NCBI GenBank assembly: GCA_946480715.1
Contig: CAMLKK010000005.1
Location: 62,001-126,000 of the forward strand
Reading direction: 5' to 3'
Length of the DNA: 64,000 nt
Source of the DNA: an uncultured Bacteriovorax sp.
Lineage (GTDB): Bacteria; Bdellovibrionota; Bacteriovoracia; Bacteriovoracales; Bacteriovoracaceae
Shown: positions 33,080-42,345 of the stretch, one piece after another
How positions within the stretch are numbered: the stretch's first letter is position 1
Layout of the letters: each line of letters begins with the position of its first letter
Program-made: the position numbers and the translations under genes
The notes under the pieces: generated by a model
The model's database searches: none
What the model saw: the letters and a program-made list of their open reading frames with translations, nothing else
What the model was told of the DNA's origin: nothing

Positions 33080-33883
33080 ATGGTAAAACAATTTTCAGAC
33101 GTATCCGAATATCAGTTTCAAAATTTCAATGAAATTGAAGAGGGGAGTGCTGACGTAAAATTGTTCGAGTTCAGACCTTTAATGGATGTTGCTCAAGTTG
33201 CCCAGAAACCAGAATTTCAAAAAGCAATCAAGAGCGAGCGTACTTTTGCCAAATCTACACAGTTTAAAGTAAACCCAATTGTAGAAAAGTTTCGTGGTCT
33301 AAAAGATCAGGAAGAACAAGAATACGAAGATCGCGTTGAAGAAGAAGTAAAACGTCGTGTGCAAGAAATTCAAGATCAGGCTTATAAAGCAGGATTTGAA
33401 GAAGGGATAAATCAAGGGCGCGAAGAAATTTTTGATCAAATGAGAAATGCTGTTGATCAAAAACTAGAAAACTTCTCATCAATGATCACTGACGTTCTTA
33501 ATACTCAAGAAGAAATCCTTACAAACCAAAAGAAAGAAATTTATCAATTGCTTAGAAACCTAAGCAAATGGATTGTTCTCAGAGAGCTTGAGGATGATGG
33601 AAAATACGTTGAAAGACTTCTAGAGAAATTGTTGCTCGAAATGCAAACGCGTAACAACCTCCTCATTCAAGTTAATCCAAAAGATTTCTCGAAAATGCCT
33701 GAAGTTTTAGAACATGTTCAATCACGCTTAGGGGAACTAAAAAATGTTCGTATTGAGATCGATTCTTCAGTTCAAACGAAAGGAATTGTCGTTGAATCTG
33801 AAAATGGAATTATCAACGCAACAATGGAAGAGCAATTCAAAAGTTTAGATAAACTGTTTGAAGACGTACTAGCAAAAGTCTAA
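33080..33883 (+). CDS. fliH: Flagellar export regulator FliH
   Basis: 267 residues; binds and restrains the export ATPase FliI and tethers it to the C-ring. A long acidic coiled coil (about 70-160) includes GFEEGINQGREEI, the Gly-spaced helix typical of FliH. The C-terminal domain (about 165-260) is similar to the V-ATPase E-subunit type. Its position between fliG and fliI supports the call. Confidence 0.9.
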   Translation: MVKQFSDVSEYQFQNFNEIEEGSADVKLFEFRPLMDVAQVAQKPEFQKAIKSERTFAKSTQFKVNPIVEKFRGLKDQEEQEYEDRVEEEVKRRVQEIQDQAYKAGFEEGINQGREEIFDQMRNAVDQKLENFSSMITDVLNTQEEILTNQKKEIYQLLRNLSKWIVLRELEDDGKYVERLLEKLLLEMQTRNNLLIQVNPKDFSKMPEVLEHVQSRLGELKNVRIEIDSSVQTKGIVVESENGIINATMEEQFKSLDKLFEDVLAKV

Positions 33884-33899
33884 CTCTCGGAGAGATTAA

Positions 33900-35246
33900 A
33901 TGGATAAGTTATTAGACCTCTCCTCAATTCACAAAAATTATGAATACTCTTCTCCTTTTCAAAAAATTGGAAAAGTGTTTGCTAATAAAGGGATGGTTTT
34001 TGAAATCAACCTTCCTCGTGCGCCAATTGGATCAAACGTAGAATTCATTACTGAGTTTGGTGATAAATCTCTAGGAGAAGTCGTAGGGATCAATGGGAAT
34101 CGTTGTATGGCCATGCCGTATGATGAACTCTCAGGAATTAATTCAGAGACACGTGTTTATTTAAAAGACCTCACAACAACGATTAAAATATCTAAAGCAT
34201 TTCTTGGACGAGTTATCGATTTCCAGGGAAATCCCATTGATGGAAAAGGTCCAATTGATCAGGTGAACGTAGAAGCGAGAAGTATCTACGGACAGCCTAT
34301 TAATCCCCTTGATCGTCCGCCCATCAGAGAGCCGCTTGATACAGGAATTCATGCCATCAATTGTTTTATGACGGCAGGTAAAGGGCAACGTTTTGCCATC
34401 ATGGCCGGTTCGGGTGTTGGTAAGTCAGTTACCCTCGGTATGATTGCGGAAAATTCCAGTGCCGACATCAACGTTATCGCGCTCATCGGAGAGCGTGGTC
34501 GCGAGGTTTTAGAATTCATTGAATCAGATCTTGGGCCAGAAGGTTTAAAACGTTCAGTGGTTGTTGTTGCGACTTCAGATTCGTCAGCGCTAATCAGAAT
34601 GAAAGCGGCTTATGTAGCGACTACAATTGCAGAATATTTCCGTGATCAAAATCAAGATGTTCTTTTGATGATGGATTCAATTACACGTTTTGCGATGGCC
34701 AATCGTGAAATTTCCCTTTCAGCTGGTGAGCCACCAGGACAGAAAGGTTATACGCCTTCAGTATTTGCTCGTCTTCCAAAATTAATGGAGCGTGCAGGAA
34801 CAAAAGCAGGAGCAGGATCTATTACTGGAGTTTATACCGTTCTCGTAGAAGGGGGCGATATGGATGAACCCATTGCAGATGCTGTAAGAGCGATTGCCGA
34901 TGGTCACATTGTTTTATCACGTGAACTTGCTTCACGAAACCAATTCCCGGCGATTGATGTTCTTGCATCACTCTCGAGGGTAATGGGGAAAGTTGCTTCA
35001 AAAGAACATAGAATTGTTGCCTCTCACTTGAGAGATTTAATGGCAGCTTATAAGGCGAACGAAGATCTTATCAACGTTGGTGCATATGCAAAAGGCTCAA
35101 ACCCTAAAGTAGATAAAGCTCTTATTATTTACGAAGATCTTATGGGTCTTCTTCGCCAAAATCATGGGATGACTGAGTTTCTTTCTATTGAATCACTTTT
35201 CGACCGCATGGTAGAGATCGCCAGAAAGGCGGAGAATATTAAATAA
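33900..35246 (+). CDS. fliI: Flagellum-specific ATPase FliI
   Basis: 448 residues; hexameric ATPase of the flagellar type III export apparatus. Walker A GSGVGKSV near residue 176, IGERGREVLEF, Walker B region VLLMMDSITRFAMA and the PPGQKGYTPSVFARLPKLMERAG segment are all characteristic of the family. The stop overlaps the fliJ start by one base (TAATG). Confidence 0.97.
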   Translation: MDKLLDLSSIHKNYEYSSPFQKIGKVFANKGMVFEINLPRAPIGSNVEFITEFGDKSLGEVVGINGNRCMAMPYDELSGINSETRVYLKDLTTTIKISKAFLGRVIDFQGNPIDGKGPIDQVNVEARSIYGQPINPLDRPPIREPLDTGIHAINCFMTAGKGQRFAIMAGSGVGKSVTLGMIAENSSADINVIALIGERGREVLEFIESDLGPEGLKRSVVVVATSDSSALIRMKAAYVATTIAEYFRDQNQDVLLMMDSITRFAMANREISLSAGEPPGQKGYTPSVFARLPKLMERAGTKAGAGSITGVYTVLVEGGDMDEPIADAVRAIADGHIVLSRELASRNQFPAIDVLASLSRVMGKVASKEHRIVASHLRDLMAAYKANEDLINVGAYAKGSNPKVDKALIIYEDLMGLLRQNHGMTEFLSIESLFDRMVEIARKAENIK

Positions 35247-35701
35247 TGGCACAGAAGTTTAAATTTAAACTCGATGGACTTCTCAAAGTAAGAGAGTTCA
35301 AAGAGAAAAAAATTAAGATTGAACTCGGAGAAATTTTAAAAGAAATTTCAAACGTTGAAGATCAAATTGCAGCTGCCAATAAGGCCATTGATGAAACTTA
35401 TGTGGCCCAAGAAGAGTTAATGAAAGATCCAGCAGCAGGGCAGATGATTCAATTTTTTCCTTATTTTATTCAAGGAAAAAAAGAAGACATAAAAAATAAA
35501 GAAAATCTTCTTTGGTCGTTAAAAAAGAAGTATGACAAAAAAATTGCTGAACTTGCTGAAGCTCGCGGTGAAGTAAAAGTTCTGGAAAATTTTAAAGATA
35601 AAAAACAAGTTGAATGGAAAAAAGATAAAGAAAAGAAAGAGCAGGAAGCCATCGAAGAAATTTTGATGATGCGCTCAAATGGATCGAAGGGATTACTATG
35701 A
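35246..35701 (+). CDS. fliJ: Flagellar export chaperone FliJ
   Basis: 151 residues, almost entirely charged coiled coil, beginning with FKFKLDGLLKVREFKEKK, the usual FliJ opening. FliJ inserts in the FliI hexamer and escorts export substrates. It overlaps fliI by one base and the next gene by four, so all three are translationally coupled. Confidence 0.88.
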   Translation: MAQKFKFKLDGLLKVREFKEKKIKIELGEILKEISNVEDQIAAANKAIDETYVAQEELMKDPAAGQMIQFFPYFIQGKKEDIKNKENLLWSLKKKYDKKIAELAEARGEVKVLENFKDKKQVEWKKDKEKKEQEAIEEILMMRSNGSKGLL

Positions 35702-36267
35702 AACTCATTGCACTCATCACACTATTAACTTTTGGTTCATCGGTTTTTGCGGCACCAGCAGTGAAGAAACCTGCAGCTGCTCCTGTTGCAAATGGAAAAC
35801 GTGAATATACAGAAGAAGAATTTAAAAAAGCCGTAATGACTGAAGTTGAAAAAGTGATGAAAAAAGCGGGCAGTGGAAATCTCGTTGAATTTTCTAAGGA
35901 GCTTCTCGAAAAAGAAGAAGCCATTAAAGTGAAAGAACTTGCGATCAAAAAACAACAAGAACAATTAGATTTGAACATTGCTGATTTCAAAAAAAGCATT
36001 GTTGAATTCCAGGCTTCTCAGAAAAAATTCTTAGGTTGTGTTGATGAAAAAAATGCACAAGCTGATAAGCGTGTTACTCAAATGGTTGAAGTTATCTCAG
36101 CGATGAAACCTCAAAATGCGGCCGATATTTTAACAGTTCAAGATCCTGATCTTTCTGTTCGGATTTTATCGGAAATCGAAACTTCGAAGGCCTCAAAGAT
36201 CTTCAACTTAATGGACAAGGAAGTTTCTGCCCGACTTCAGAAGCAGTATCTTCAGATGAAAAAATAA
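35698..36267 (+). CDS. MotE-like secreted flagellar protein
   Basis: 189 residues with a signal peptide (LIALITLLTFGSSVFA), a central coiled coil (about 50-120) and a C-terminal MgtE-N-like helical repeat (ISAMKPQNAADILTVQDPDLSVRIL, core MKPQNAADIL). This architecture matches MotE, a periplasmic chaperone that stabilises MotC-type proteins in alphaproteobacteria; related proteins occur in many fliJ-fliK gaps. The start overlaps fliJ by four bases. The family match is good; the exact role in this organism is inferred. Confidence 0.75.
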   Translation: MKLIALITLLTFGSSVFAAPAVKKPAAAPVANGKREYTEEEFKKAVMTEVEKVMKKAGSGNLVEFSKELLEKEEAIKVKELAIKKQQEQLDLNIADFKKSIVEFQASQKKFLGCVDEKNAQADKRVTQMVEVISAMKPQNAADILTVQDPDLSVRILSEIETSKASKIFNLMDKEVSARLQKQYLQMKK

Positions 36268-36309
36268 GTTAAACTGACTGAGTGTGTCGTTTCAGGATGA
36301 AAGGATAGT

Positions 36310-37830
36310 ATGCAAGGATTGCCAACACAATTACTAACGAAGATGCCAGCTACGAAAGCTGGAAAAGTGGATAATTCTCCGCTTAATAATCTTCTTGGGA
36401 ACAGTGAAGGTGAAGCTGCTACATCCGCTGCGAACGGCGAATTCGCTTCTCTTTTTTCTGGAATGGTTACTGGATCAGCAGAAGGGAAAGACGGAAAAAA
36501 TATTTCACCAGAAGCGCTTTTAGAAGGCGCTCAACAAAAAGGTGAGAAGACACAAGGTTCTGGACTTGATGTTCTTCTAAGCGTTAAAGGACAAGAGCAA
36601 AAGAAAAGTGCAGAAGTCACACCACTGACGGCCGAAACAGCACTTTCTCCAGAAGTTCTAAAAAACATCAACAATCTCATTATTAAAAATGCTCAAGAGT
36701 CTGCGGTTCCTGCTAACTCACAAAAAGTTGCTGTGACAGATAAAGTTGCAAAAACTTCAAGCAACATTGAAGCATTGTTAAATAATTTAAAAGGAACAGA
36801 AACTCCTGCTGCTACAGAAGAAGGTGGCGAAGAGTGGATTCCACAGAATGAAAATGGAATGCAAGCTCAGCCGAAAGTAAAAGGCGAGAAAGCGCAAAAC
36901 CCACTTGAGTTCCTCATTCAAAAATCAAAAACACCAAATGTTGGAATGACAACTCCAACTGAAGTTGAAGGATTGCCAAAAGAAGAATCGAAAGCAATTC
37001 TTTCTAAACTTGGATTGGGTGGAGAGGACTTCGTAAAAAATACTGAAGTCGCAAAAGCTCCAGTTGCTCAAGAAGCTTTCAATCCACAACAATTGATTCA
37101 GAAAAATATGAATCAAACAATGAAAGCTTACGGTCAAAAACAAAATCTTCTCAATGACAACGTCATCAAGAATACAAAAGACCTGGCTTCTAAAGACAGC
37201 AAAGCAAAATCAACGATTGATGAACTAAAAACTCCTGATCTAAAAATCGGAGCTCAATTAAGTTCAATTAAAGAAGATTTCGTTCCGTTGATGCAAAAAC
37301 CGGATGCTGGTCAACAAAATCTTCAGACAAGTGTTCCGCAAAAAGTTTTAGATCTTTCTTCAGTTAACAAGACAAATACAAATGAACTTATTCAGAAAAT
37401 TTCTGATTATGTTCAACAGTCACAAGTTGCTAACAGTGACAGTATCGATTTAAAAGTAAAGCATGATTCACTTGGAGAATTTAATATTCAGGTGAACAAA
37501 CAGCATGGCGCTCAAAATCAAGCTATGGATATGCAAATCGTAACAAGTACAGCGGAAGGGCATGAGTTCTTTACGAAGAACGAAATTGGACTTCTGAAAA
37601 ATCTTTCACAGGCCGGAATTCAACTTTCTGATTTAAGAATTGTTTCTGGTGGAAGTGAAGGAATGAGTTTCTCTCAAAACGACAATCGTCAATCTGGTCA
37701 ATCTCAATATAACGGAAACGCACCTCGTGAATTTATGAGTTTTGATTCAGGAAATTCTTCAAATGGCTCTGAGAGAAGAAGAGCACTTTGGGAACAAGCA
37801 CAGCAAAACCAACAACGCTACGGAGCTTAA
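36310..37830 (+). CDS. fliK: Flagellar hook-length control protein FliK
   Basis: 506 residues. The first ~350 residues are low-complexity Lys/Gln/Ser/Asn-rich and disordered, as expected for the molecular ruler part. The C-terminal domain (about 370-455) has the Flg_hook pattern: IDLKVKHDSLGEFNIQVN (LG-E-F core), then GLLKNLSQAGIQLSDLRIVSGG. FliK is exported while the hook grows and switches export specificity. Located between motE-like and flgD, its usual neighbourhood. Confidence 0.85.
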   Translation: MQGLPTQLLTKMPATKAGKVDNSPLNNLLGNSEGEAATSAANGEFASLFSGMVTGSAEGKDGKNISPEALLEGAQQKGEKTQGSGLDVLLSVKGQEQKKSAEVTPLTAETALSPEVLKNINNLIIKNAQESAVPANSQKVAVTDKVAKTSSNIEALLNNLKGTETPAATEEGGEEWIPQNENGMQAQPKVKGEKAQNPLEFLIQKSKTPNVGMTTPTEVEGLPKEESKAILSKLGLGGEDFVKNTEVAKAPVAQEAFNPQQLIQKNMNQTMKAYGQKQNLLNDNVIKNTKDLASKDSKAKSTIDELKTPDLKIGAQLSSIKEDFVPLMQKPDAGQQNLQTSVPQKVLDLSSVNKTNTNELIQKISDYVQQSQVANSDSIDLKVKHDSLGEFNIQVNKQHGAQNQAMDMQIVTSTAEGHEFFTKNEIGLLKNLSQAGIQLSDLRIVSGGSEGMSFSQNDNRQSGQSQYNGNAPREFMSFDSGNSSNGSERRRALWEQAQQNQQRYGA

Positions 37831-37833
37831 GTC

Positions 37834-38697
37834 ATGCCAGAAATTGGAAGACCAGTAGATCCTAATCAAAGTTCTTATTCTAATATCCAAATTAACAGGA
37901 CTCCATCACCTCAAGCGCAAGCTGAAAAAAAAGTAGGTGATTCGCTTAACAAGCTAGCTGGAAATCGTCCTGAAAGTCGTTTCGTTGATCGTCGTTCTAA
38001 AGAAGAATTAGGACAAGACGGATTCATGAAACTACTTGCTCATCAATTAAAAAATCAAGATCCAATGAAACCAATGGATCAAAAAGATTTCTCTGCTAAC
38101 CTTGCTCAGTTCTCGCAATTAGAGCAATTAACAGCAATGAATAAAAAACTTGATAGCGTAAACCAAAACGCCATCGATGACAAACGTGTTCAAGGTGCAA
38201 GCTTCCTTGGTAAAAAAGTTGTTACTGCAGGGACTTCGATTGATTACAAAGGCGATGGTAAAGATACAAATCTACCATTCCACCTTGAAAAACCAGCGAA
38301 GATGGCAATCATCAACGTGTACGATGACAAGAGACAATTAGTTGCAAGACTTGAAAGAGAAGGCCTGAATAAAGGCATGCAAGAAGTTACTTGGGACGGA
38401 ACAGATTTCAACGGCCAGGTAGCTCCGAAAGAAACTTATACATTTGAAGTTATCGCCTTCGATGAAGTCGATCAAAAATTTATGGGATCAACGAAAGCGG
38501 AAGGTCTAGTTACAGGTGTTCACTTCGAAGAAGGTGAGACTGTTTTAACTCTTGCAAACGGAAGAAAAGTTTTCTTAAAAGATGTGCAAAGTTTTTCATT
38601 AGACACGGAAAAAAATGCATCGAGTAAAAATATGCCTGCATTGCAAAAGCAAGCAGCGCAAACATATAATCAAATAGACAACCAAATCAATAATTAA
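37834..38697 (+). CDS. flgD: Flagellar hook capping protein FlgD
   Basis: 287 residues; scaffolds hook assembly. The N-terminal signature is QDGFMKLLAHQLKNQDPMKP followed by QFSQLEQL. A C-terminal Ig-like/FlgD domain has WDGTDFNGQVAPKETYTF. It starts three bases after the fliK stop. Confidence 0.95.
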   Translation: MPEIGRPVDPNQSSYSNIQINRTPSPQAQAEKKVGDSLNKLAGNRPESRFVDRRSKEELGQDGFMKLLAHQLKNQDPMKPMDQKDFSANLAQFSQLEQLTAMNKKLDSVNQNAIDDKRVQGASFLGKKVVTAGTSIDYKGDGKDTNLPFHLEKPAKMAIINVYDDKRQLVARLEREGLNKGMQEVTWDGTDFNGQVAPKETYTFEVIAFDEVDQKFMGSTKAEGLVTGVHFEEGETVLTLANGRKVFLKDVQSFSLDTEKNASSKNMPALQKQAAQTYNQIDNQINN

Positions 38698-38730
38698 GAA
38701 TTTTATTGGTTAATTGGAAATTAAAAAATA

Positions 38731-39147
38731 ATGGCGAACCCTAAGATTAACAACATTCTCATTCCCAACGTCTCGACGATACCGTCGAAGAAAAACGTTG
38801 AGAACACGAATAAGTTAGGTGCAGGGGAAACGTCTGAGTTTAAAAATCTATTAGACTCAACACTTGTTCAAGAGCAGCAGCCGCAACCAAAAGGCATTCA
38901 TCTTTCAACTCACGCGATGAAGAGACTGCAAGAAAGAAATCTCACATTAGATAAAGAAGAATATTCTAAATTGCAATCAGCAATGGATAAACTGAAATTA
39001 AAAGGGGGCCAAGACTCGCTGGTGATTACAGGTAAAGCGGCATACATCTTAGATGTTCCGAAAAATACAATTGTAACAGCGATAGATAAAGATAGTATTG
39101 GTGAAAATGTTTTTACGAAAATAGATTCTACGATTTTAATGAATTAA
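38731..39147 (+). CDS. Flagellar operon protein, TIGR02530-like
   Basis: 138 residues. A disordered N-terminus is followed by HAMKRLQERNLTLDKEEYSKL, KGGQDSLVI and VPKNTIVTAIDK. This set is typical of the short flagellar operon family found between flgD and flgE in Bacillus and many other genera. Its function there is not settled; a hook or rod assembly role is usually supposed. It starts 33 bp after flgD with no good Shine-Dalgarno sequence (AT-rich leader). Confidence 0.75.
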   Translation: MANPKINNILIPNVSTIPSKKNVENTNKLGAGETSEFKNLLDSTLVQEQQPQPKGIHLSTHAMKRLQERNLTLDKEEYSKLQSAMDKLKLKGGQDSLVITGKAAYILDVPKNTIVTAIDKDSIGENVFTKIDSTILMN

Positions 39148-39250
39148 AAATTTAAAATCTCAAATGAAACGAGCTGGTCCTTCCAGGAAGCTTTAGTTTA
39201 AGCCTGTCGTGTTTAAACATCATTGAGAGAAAACGTCCATGGAGGGACAA

Positions 39251-40531
39251 ATGGGTATTCTACGTTCATTCACTATTGGTGTTTCAGGTCTAAATGCTAG
39301 CGGTCAGGGTATGGGAGTCATCGGTGACAATATCGCCAACGCTGGTACCAACGGATTCAAGTCTTCAAGAGCAGAATTTCAAGATGTATTGGCCGTTTCA
39401 CTAAAGGGAATCGAAGGTGGAGATCAATTTGGTGCAGGTACAAAATTAGGTCACATTAAGCCCCTCATGACTCAAGGGGATATCTCAAGAACAGATTCAG
39501 TAACAGATCTAGCTCTAGCGGGTGACGGTATGTTCGTTGTCGATGCTCCAGCTGGAAGAACATATACTCGTGATGGTTCATTCCACTTCGATAAAGAAGG
39601 GCAGCTTACGACTATGGACGGTTACAAGATCATGGGTTTCCAAGCTGACGAAAAAGGAAAAATGATCAACAAGATCGACGCTATTAAGCTTGGTAACACA
39701 ACAATTCCAGCTCGTGGATCAAAAGAAGTTGTGATGTCAATGAACCTTGACTCTCGTGAAAACGTAAAAGAATTTAACATTGAAAACCCAGAGAAAACTT
39801 CGAACTTCTCTAACTCAATGACTGTTTATGATAACGTTGGTACTGCAAGAACAGTAACAGCTTATTACAACAAAACAGATAACAATACATGGGAATACCA
39901 TATCGCCGCTGATGGAAAAGATGTTGAAGGCGGAAAAGCAGATACTATGTACGAAATGGCATCTGGTACTCTTATCTTCAATGACAAAGGTCAATTGGAA
40001 GAAGAGAAAGAAGGTAAAAACTCTTTCAACTTCAACAAAGGTGCAGCTAAAGATCAGAAGATTGCTTTCAACTTTGGTATTTCACTTAAAGAAGGTGGAT
40101 CTGGTCTTGATGCTTCTACTCAGTACGGATCAAACTCTGCAGTAGCTCGTCACACTCAAGATGGTTCATCTGCAGCTACGTTAACATCTCTTTCATTCAA
40201 CGATAAAGGGATTCTAACGGCTTCATACGATAACGGTGAGACAAGAGACGTTGCTCAAATCGCAGTAGCGAAATTTGAAAACAACGAAGGATTGTTCAAA
40301 ATTGGCAAGAACCTTTTCAAAGAGTCGAAGTCTTCAGGACAAGCAGCTCTTGGTAAACCAGGTGAGTCTGGACGTGGAGAAGTTCTTTCTAAATCAATAG
40401 AACTTTCAAACGTTGATATTGCAAACGAGTTCGTAAACCTAATGACTGCTCAAAGAAACTTCCAAGCTAACGCTAAGACGTTAACGACAGCAGACCAAAT
40501 GCTACAAGAAGTTCTTCAAATCAAACGTTAA
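39251..40531 (+). CDS. flgE: Flagellar hook protein FlgE
   Basis: 426 residues from ATG 39251, chosen because GGAGG (39241-39245) lies five bases upstream and the protein then begins MGILRSFTIGVSGL; ATG 39239 overlaps that site. N-terminal DNIANAGTNGFKSSRAEFQD and C-terminal NEFVNLMTAQRNFQANAKTL (core LMTAQRNFQAN) form the terminal coiled coil of the hook. A 103-bp gap precedes it, holding a GTTTAA...TTAAAC inverted repeat (39196-39218) but no convincing promoter. It ends the flagellar operon. Confidence 0.95.
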   Translation: MGILRSFTIGVSGLNASGQGMGVIGDNIANAGTNGFKSSRAEFQDVLAVSLKGIEGGDQFGAGTKLGHIKPLMTQGDISRTDSVTDLALAGDGMFVVDAPAGRTYTRDGSFHFDKEGQLTTMDGYKIMGFQADEKGKMINKIDAIKLGNTTIPARGSKEVVMSMNLDSRENVKEFNIENPEKTSNFSNSMTVYDNVGTARTVTAYYNKTDNNTWEYHIAADGKDVEGGKADTMYEMASGTLIFNDKGQLEEEKEGKNSFNFNKGAAKDQKIAFNFGISLKEGGSGLDASTQYGSNSAVARHTQDGSSAATLTSLSFNDKGILTASYDNGETRDVAQIAVAKFENNEGLFKIGKNLFKESKSSGQAALGKPGESGRGEVLSKSIELSNVDIANEFVNLMTAQRNFQANAKTLTTADQMLQEVLQIKR

Positions 40532-40544
40532 TTTTTAGAATACT

Positions 40545-40570
40545 AAGGGGCCTTATGGCCCCTTTTTTTT
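40545..40570 (+). terminator. Terminator of the flagellar operon
   Basis: AAGGGGCC (40545-40552), TTAT loop, GGCCCCTT (40557-40564), then T to 40570. Strong intrinsic terminator; it closes the roughly 16-kb unit that starts at 24.7 kb. Confidence 0.93.
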
Positions 40571-40579
40571 GAGGGGTTT

Positions 40580-42043
40580 ATGAAACGCACTTATTTACTG
40601 ATTTCGATCGTAACTTTGCTCCTATCATCTTGCTCTTTCTGGGGGCAAACAAAACGTGTACCCGCCAATCAAGCAGAAACGATTGATCTCATCGAAGCAT
40701 CAGATGAAATTATCAATGCAGTATCAACGAGAGGAATCAATCCTCAAACATGCGATGGTGAATTCGATAAACTCATCAGCTTCTATACGCAGGCCCCGAC
40801 TGCACTCAATCTCGCCGACGTAAAAAATAGAGGACAAGATATTTTAGATCGCAGTTTTGAAGCTCGACTATCGCTCCATTCGATGCTCGATGTTCTTCCA
40901 GCACACTGTAAAACTAAATTGAAACAAGTTTATCTTAAAATGCGTCTGGTAGAAGATTTTGTAGGTGTTCATTATTATCCGGAAGAACAGATTTCTGCGG
41001 ACACAATTAAGTATCAAGAAAGCCCAATTCCGGTTTATGAAGCGGATAAATATCATCCAATGCACTTAGGAAGAGGGATCGATGCTTCAAAGAAATTTGA
41101 ATTCAAGAATGGCGACATCATGATCACAAAAGGTGTGAGTTTCATCTCAAGCACCATTTCTGAGTTAGCAGTTCCTAAATCACTTTTTAGTCATATCGTA
41201 TTTATTCATGTTGATGAGAAAACAGGTGTTGTATCTACAATTGAATCTTACGTAGGAAAAGGTGTAAGTGTTTTCCCAATTGATGAAGCTTTGAAAAACG
41301 AAAACTCGCGTATTGTTGTTTTAAGAGCAAAAGATCAAAAGCTCGCTTCAGATGCAGCTAACTACATGATGGAGAAAGTTCAAAAAGTTAAAGCAGAGAA
41401 AAAATACATTCCTTATGATTACGAACTGGATTTCACCAACAACAAAAGCATGTCATGTGAAGAAGTAGCGTACGATGCTTACAAGCACGCTTCAGAAGGT
41501 AAATTTATCATCCCTGAGCAAGAATCAGAAATCACTCTCAATGATCCAAAATTCCTTAAGCGCGTAGGTGTTAAGAAAGGACCAATGATGGTTCCAACTG
41601 ACATGGAAACAGATTCACGTTTTGAAATGGTTCTCGATTGGACTGATTACAGAGTCATGAGAGATTCTTGGCGCAAAGATGCTCTGCTTGGAGAAATGTT
41701 CAATTGGATCGATAAACACAATTATCGCATCTATGAAAACATGACTTCAGTGGCCTCAAAAGTCATCTGGTCGACAAGATACATTCCAGGACTTTGGTCA
41801 ATCATGTCGCGCATTTCAGGAATTCCAAAAGATTTCACGAAAGATGTTCCTTCAATTACGATCTCAACTATCGCCAGCTTGAAATCAATTGGTGGACAAC
41901 TGCTTACAGTCGCAAAAGAGGCCGATGAAAACTTCTATAAAGAGAAGGGACGTTGGATGACAAAAGAAGAAATTCATCAAGCGCTTGATGAATATAGAAA
42001 AACGAATCCGAAAGATTTGAGAAAAGTATTTAGAGAAAAATAA
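40580..42043 (+). CDS. Lipoprotein with YiiX/YaeF-like NlpC/P60 domain
   Basis: 487 residues with a lipoprotein signal (TLLLSSC). Residues about 185-300 follow the permuted papain-like YiiX/YaeF pattern: FKNGDIMITKG, FSHIVFIHVD (His near 204), a middle strand with KGVSVFPIDEAL, and KSMSCEEVAYDAY (Cys near 293). Proteins of this group are thiol peptidases, amidases or lipid-acting enzymes. The N-terminal 150 residues and C-terminal 150 residues are unrecognised helices. It starts 9 bp after the flgE terminator, so read-through expression is possible. Substrate unknown; wall peptides or lipids are plausible. Confidence 0.75.
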   Translation: MKRTYLLISIVTLLLSSCSFWGQTKRVPANQAETIDLIEASDEIINAVSTRGINPQTCDGEFDKLISFYTQAPTALNLADVKNRGQDILDRSFEARLSLHSMLDVLPAHCKTKLKQVYLKMRLVEDFVGVHYYPEEQISADTIKYQESPIPVYEADKYHPMHLGRGIDASKKFEFKNGDIMITKGVSFISSTISELAVPKSLFSHIVFIHVDEKTGVVSTIESYVGKGVSVFPIDEALKNENSRIVVLRAKDQKLASDAANYMMEKVQKVKAEKKYIPYDYELDFTNNKSMSCEEVAYDAYKHASEGKFIIPEQESEITLNDPKFLKRVGVKKGPMMVPTDMETDSRFEMVLDWTDYRVMRDSWRKDALLGEMFNWIDKHNYRIYENMTSVASKVIWSTRYIPGLWSIMSRISGIPKDFTKDVPSITISTIASLKSIGGQLLTVAKEADENFYKEKGRWMTKEEIHQALDEYRKTNPKDLRKVFREK

Positions 42044-42073
42044 AAAAAAAGCCCCTGAAAAGGGGCTTTTTTT
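42044..42073. terminator. Bidirectional terminator
   Basis: A7 then GCCCCT (42051-42056), GAAA loop, AGGGGC (42061-42066), T7. It works for both convergent genes that flank it. Confidence 0.92.
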
Positions 42074-42084
42074 ATTTTAATGTT

Positions 42085-42321
42085 TTATTGATCGCCGTCT
42101 TCGCCAATCGCCTCAACCGGGCAGGCTTCCATCGCACTTTTACATTCGGCAATTTCGAGAGCAGTTTGGGGTTGAGCTTTTACAAAAGCATGGCCGTCGT
42201 CATCGTTCATGGTGAAAAATCCAGGAGCTTCCATCACGCAGGCATCGCAAGCGATACACTGATCATCGACGTAAAACTTTCCTTCTGCATTTTGTTTCCA
42301 CTTAGATTTTTTGTCGGCCAC
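42085..42321 (-). CDS. 4Fe-4S ferredoxin
   Basis: 78 residues with Cys22, Cys25, Cys28 and Cys67 in the pattern C-x2-C-x2-C...CPVEAI, ligating a single [4Fe-4S] cluster; Cys60 is extra. The EAPGFFTM segment is typical of single-cluster electron carriers of the Fer/Fd-III type. Cytoplasmic. Partner enzymes cannot be inferred from the neighbours. The ppiD gene lies 24 bp upstream on the same strand, so the two may be co-transcribed. Confidence 0.9.
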   Translation of the reverse strand: MADKKSKWKQNAEGKFYVDDQCIACDACVMEAPGFFTMNDDDGHAFVKAQPQTALEIAECKSAMEACPVEAIGEDGDQ

Positions 42322-42345
42322 GTTTTTTATTTTCCTTAAATCGAA

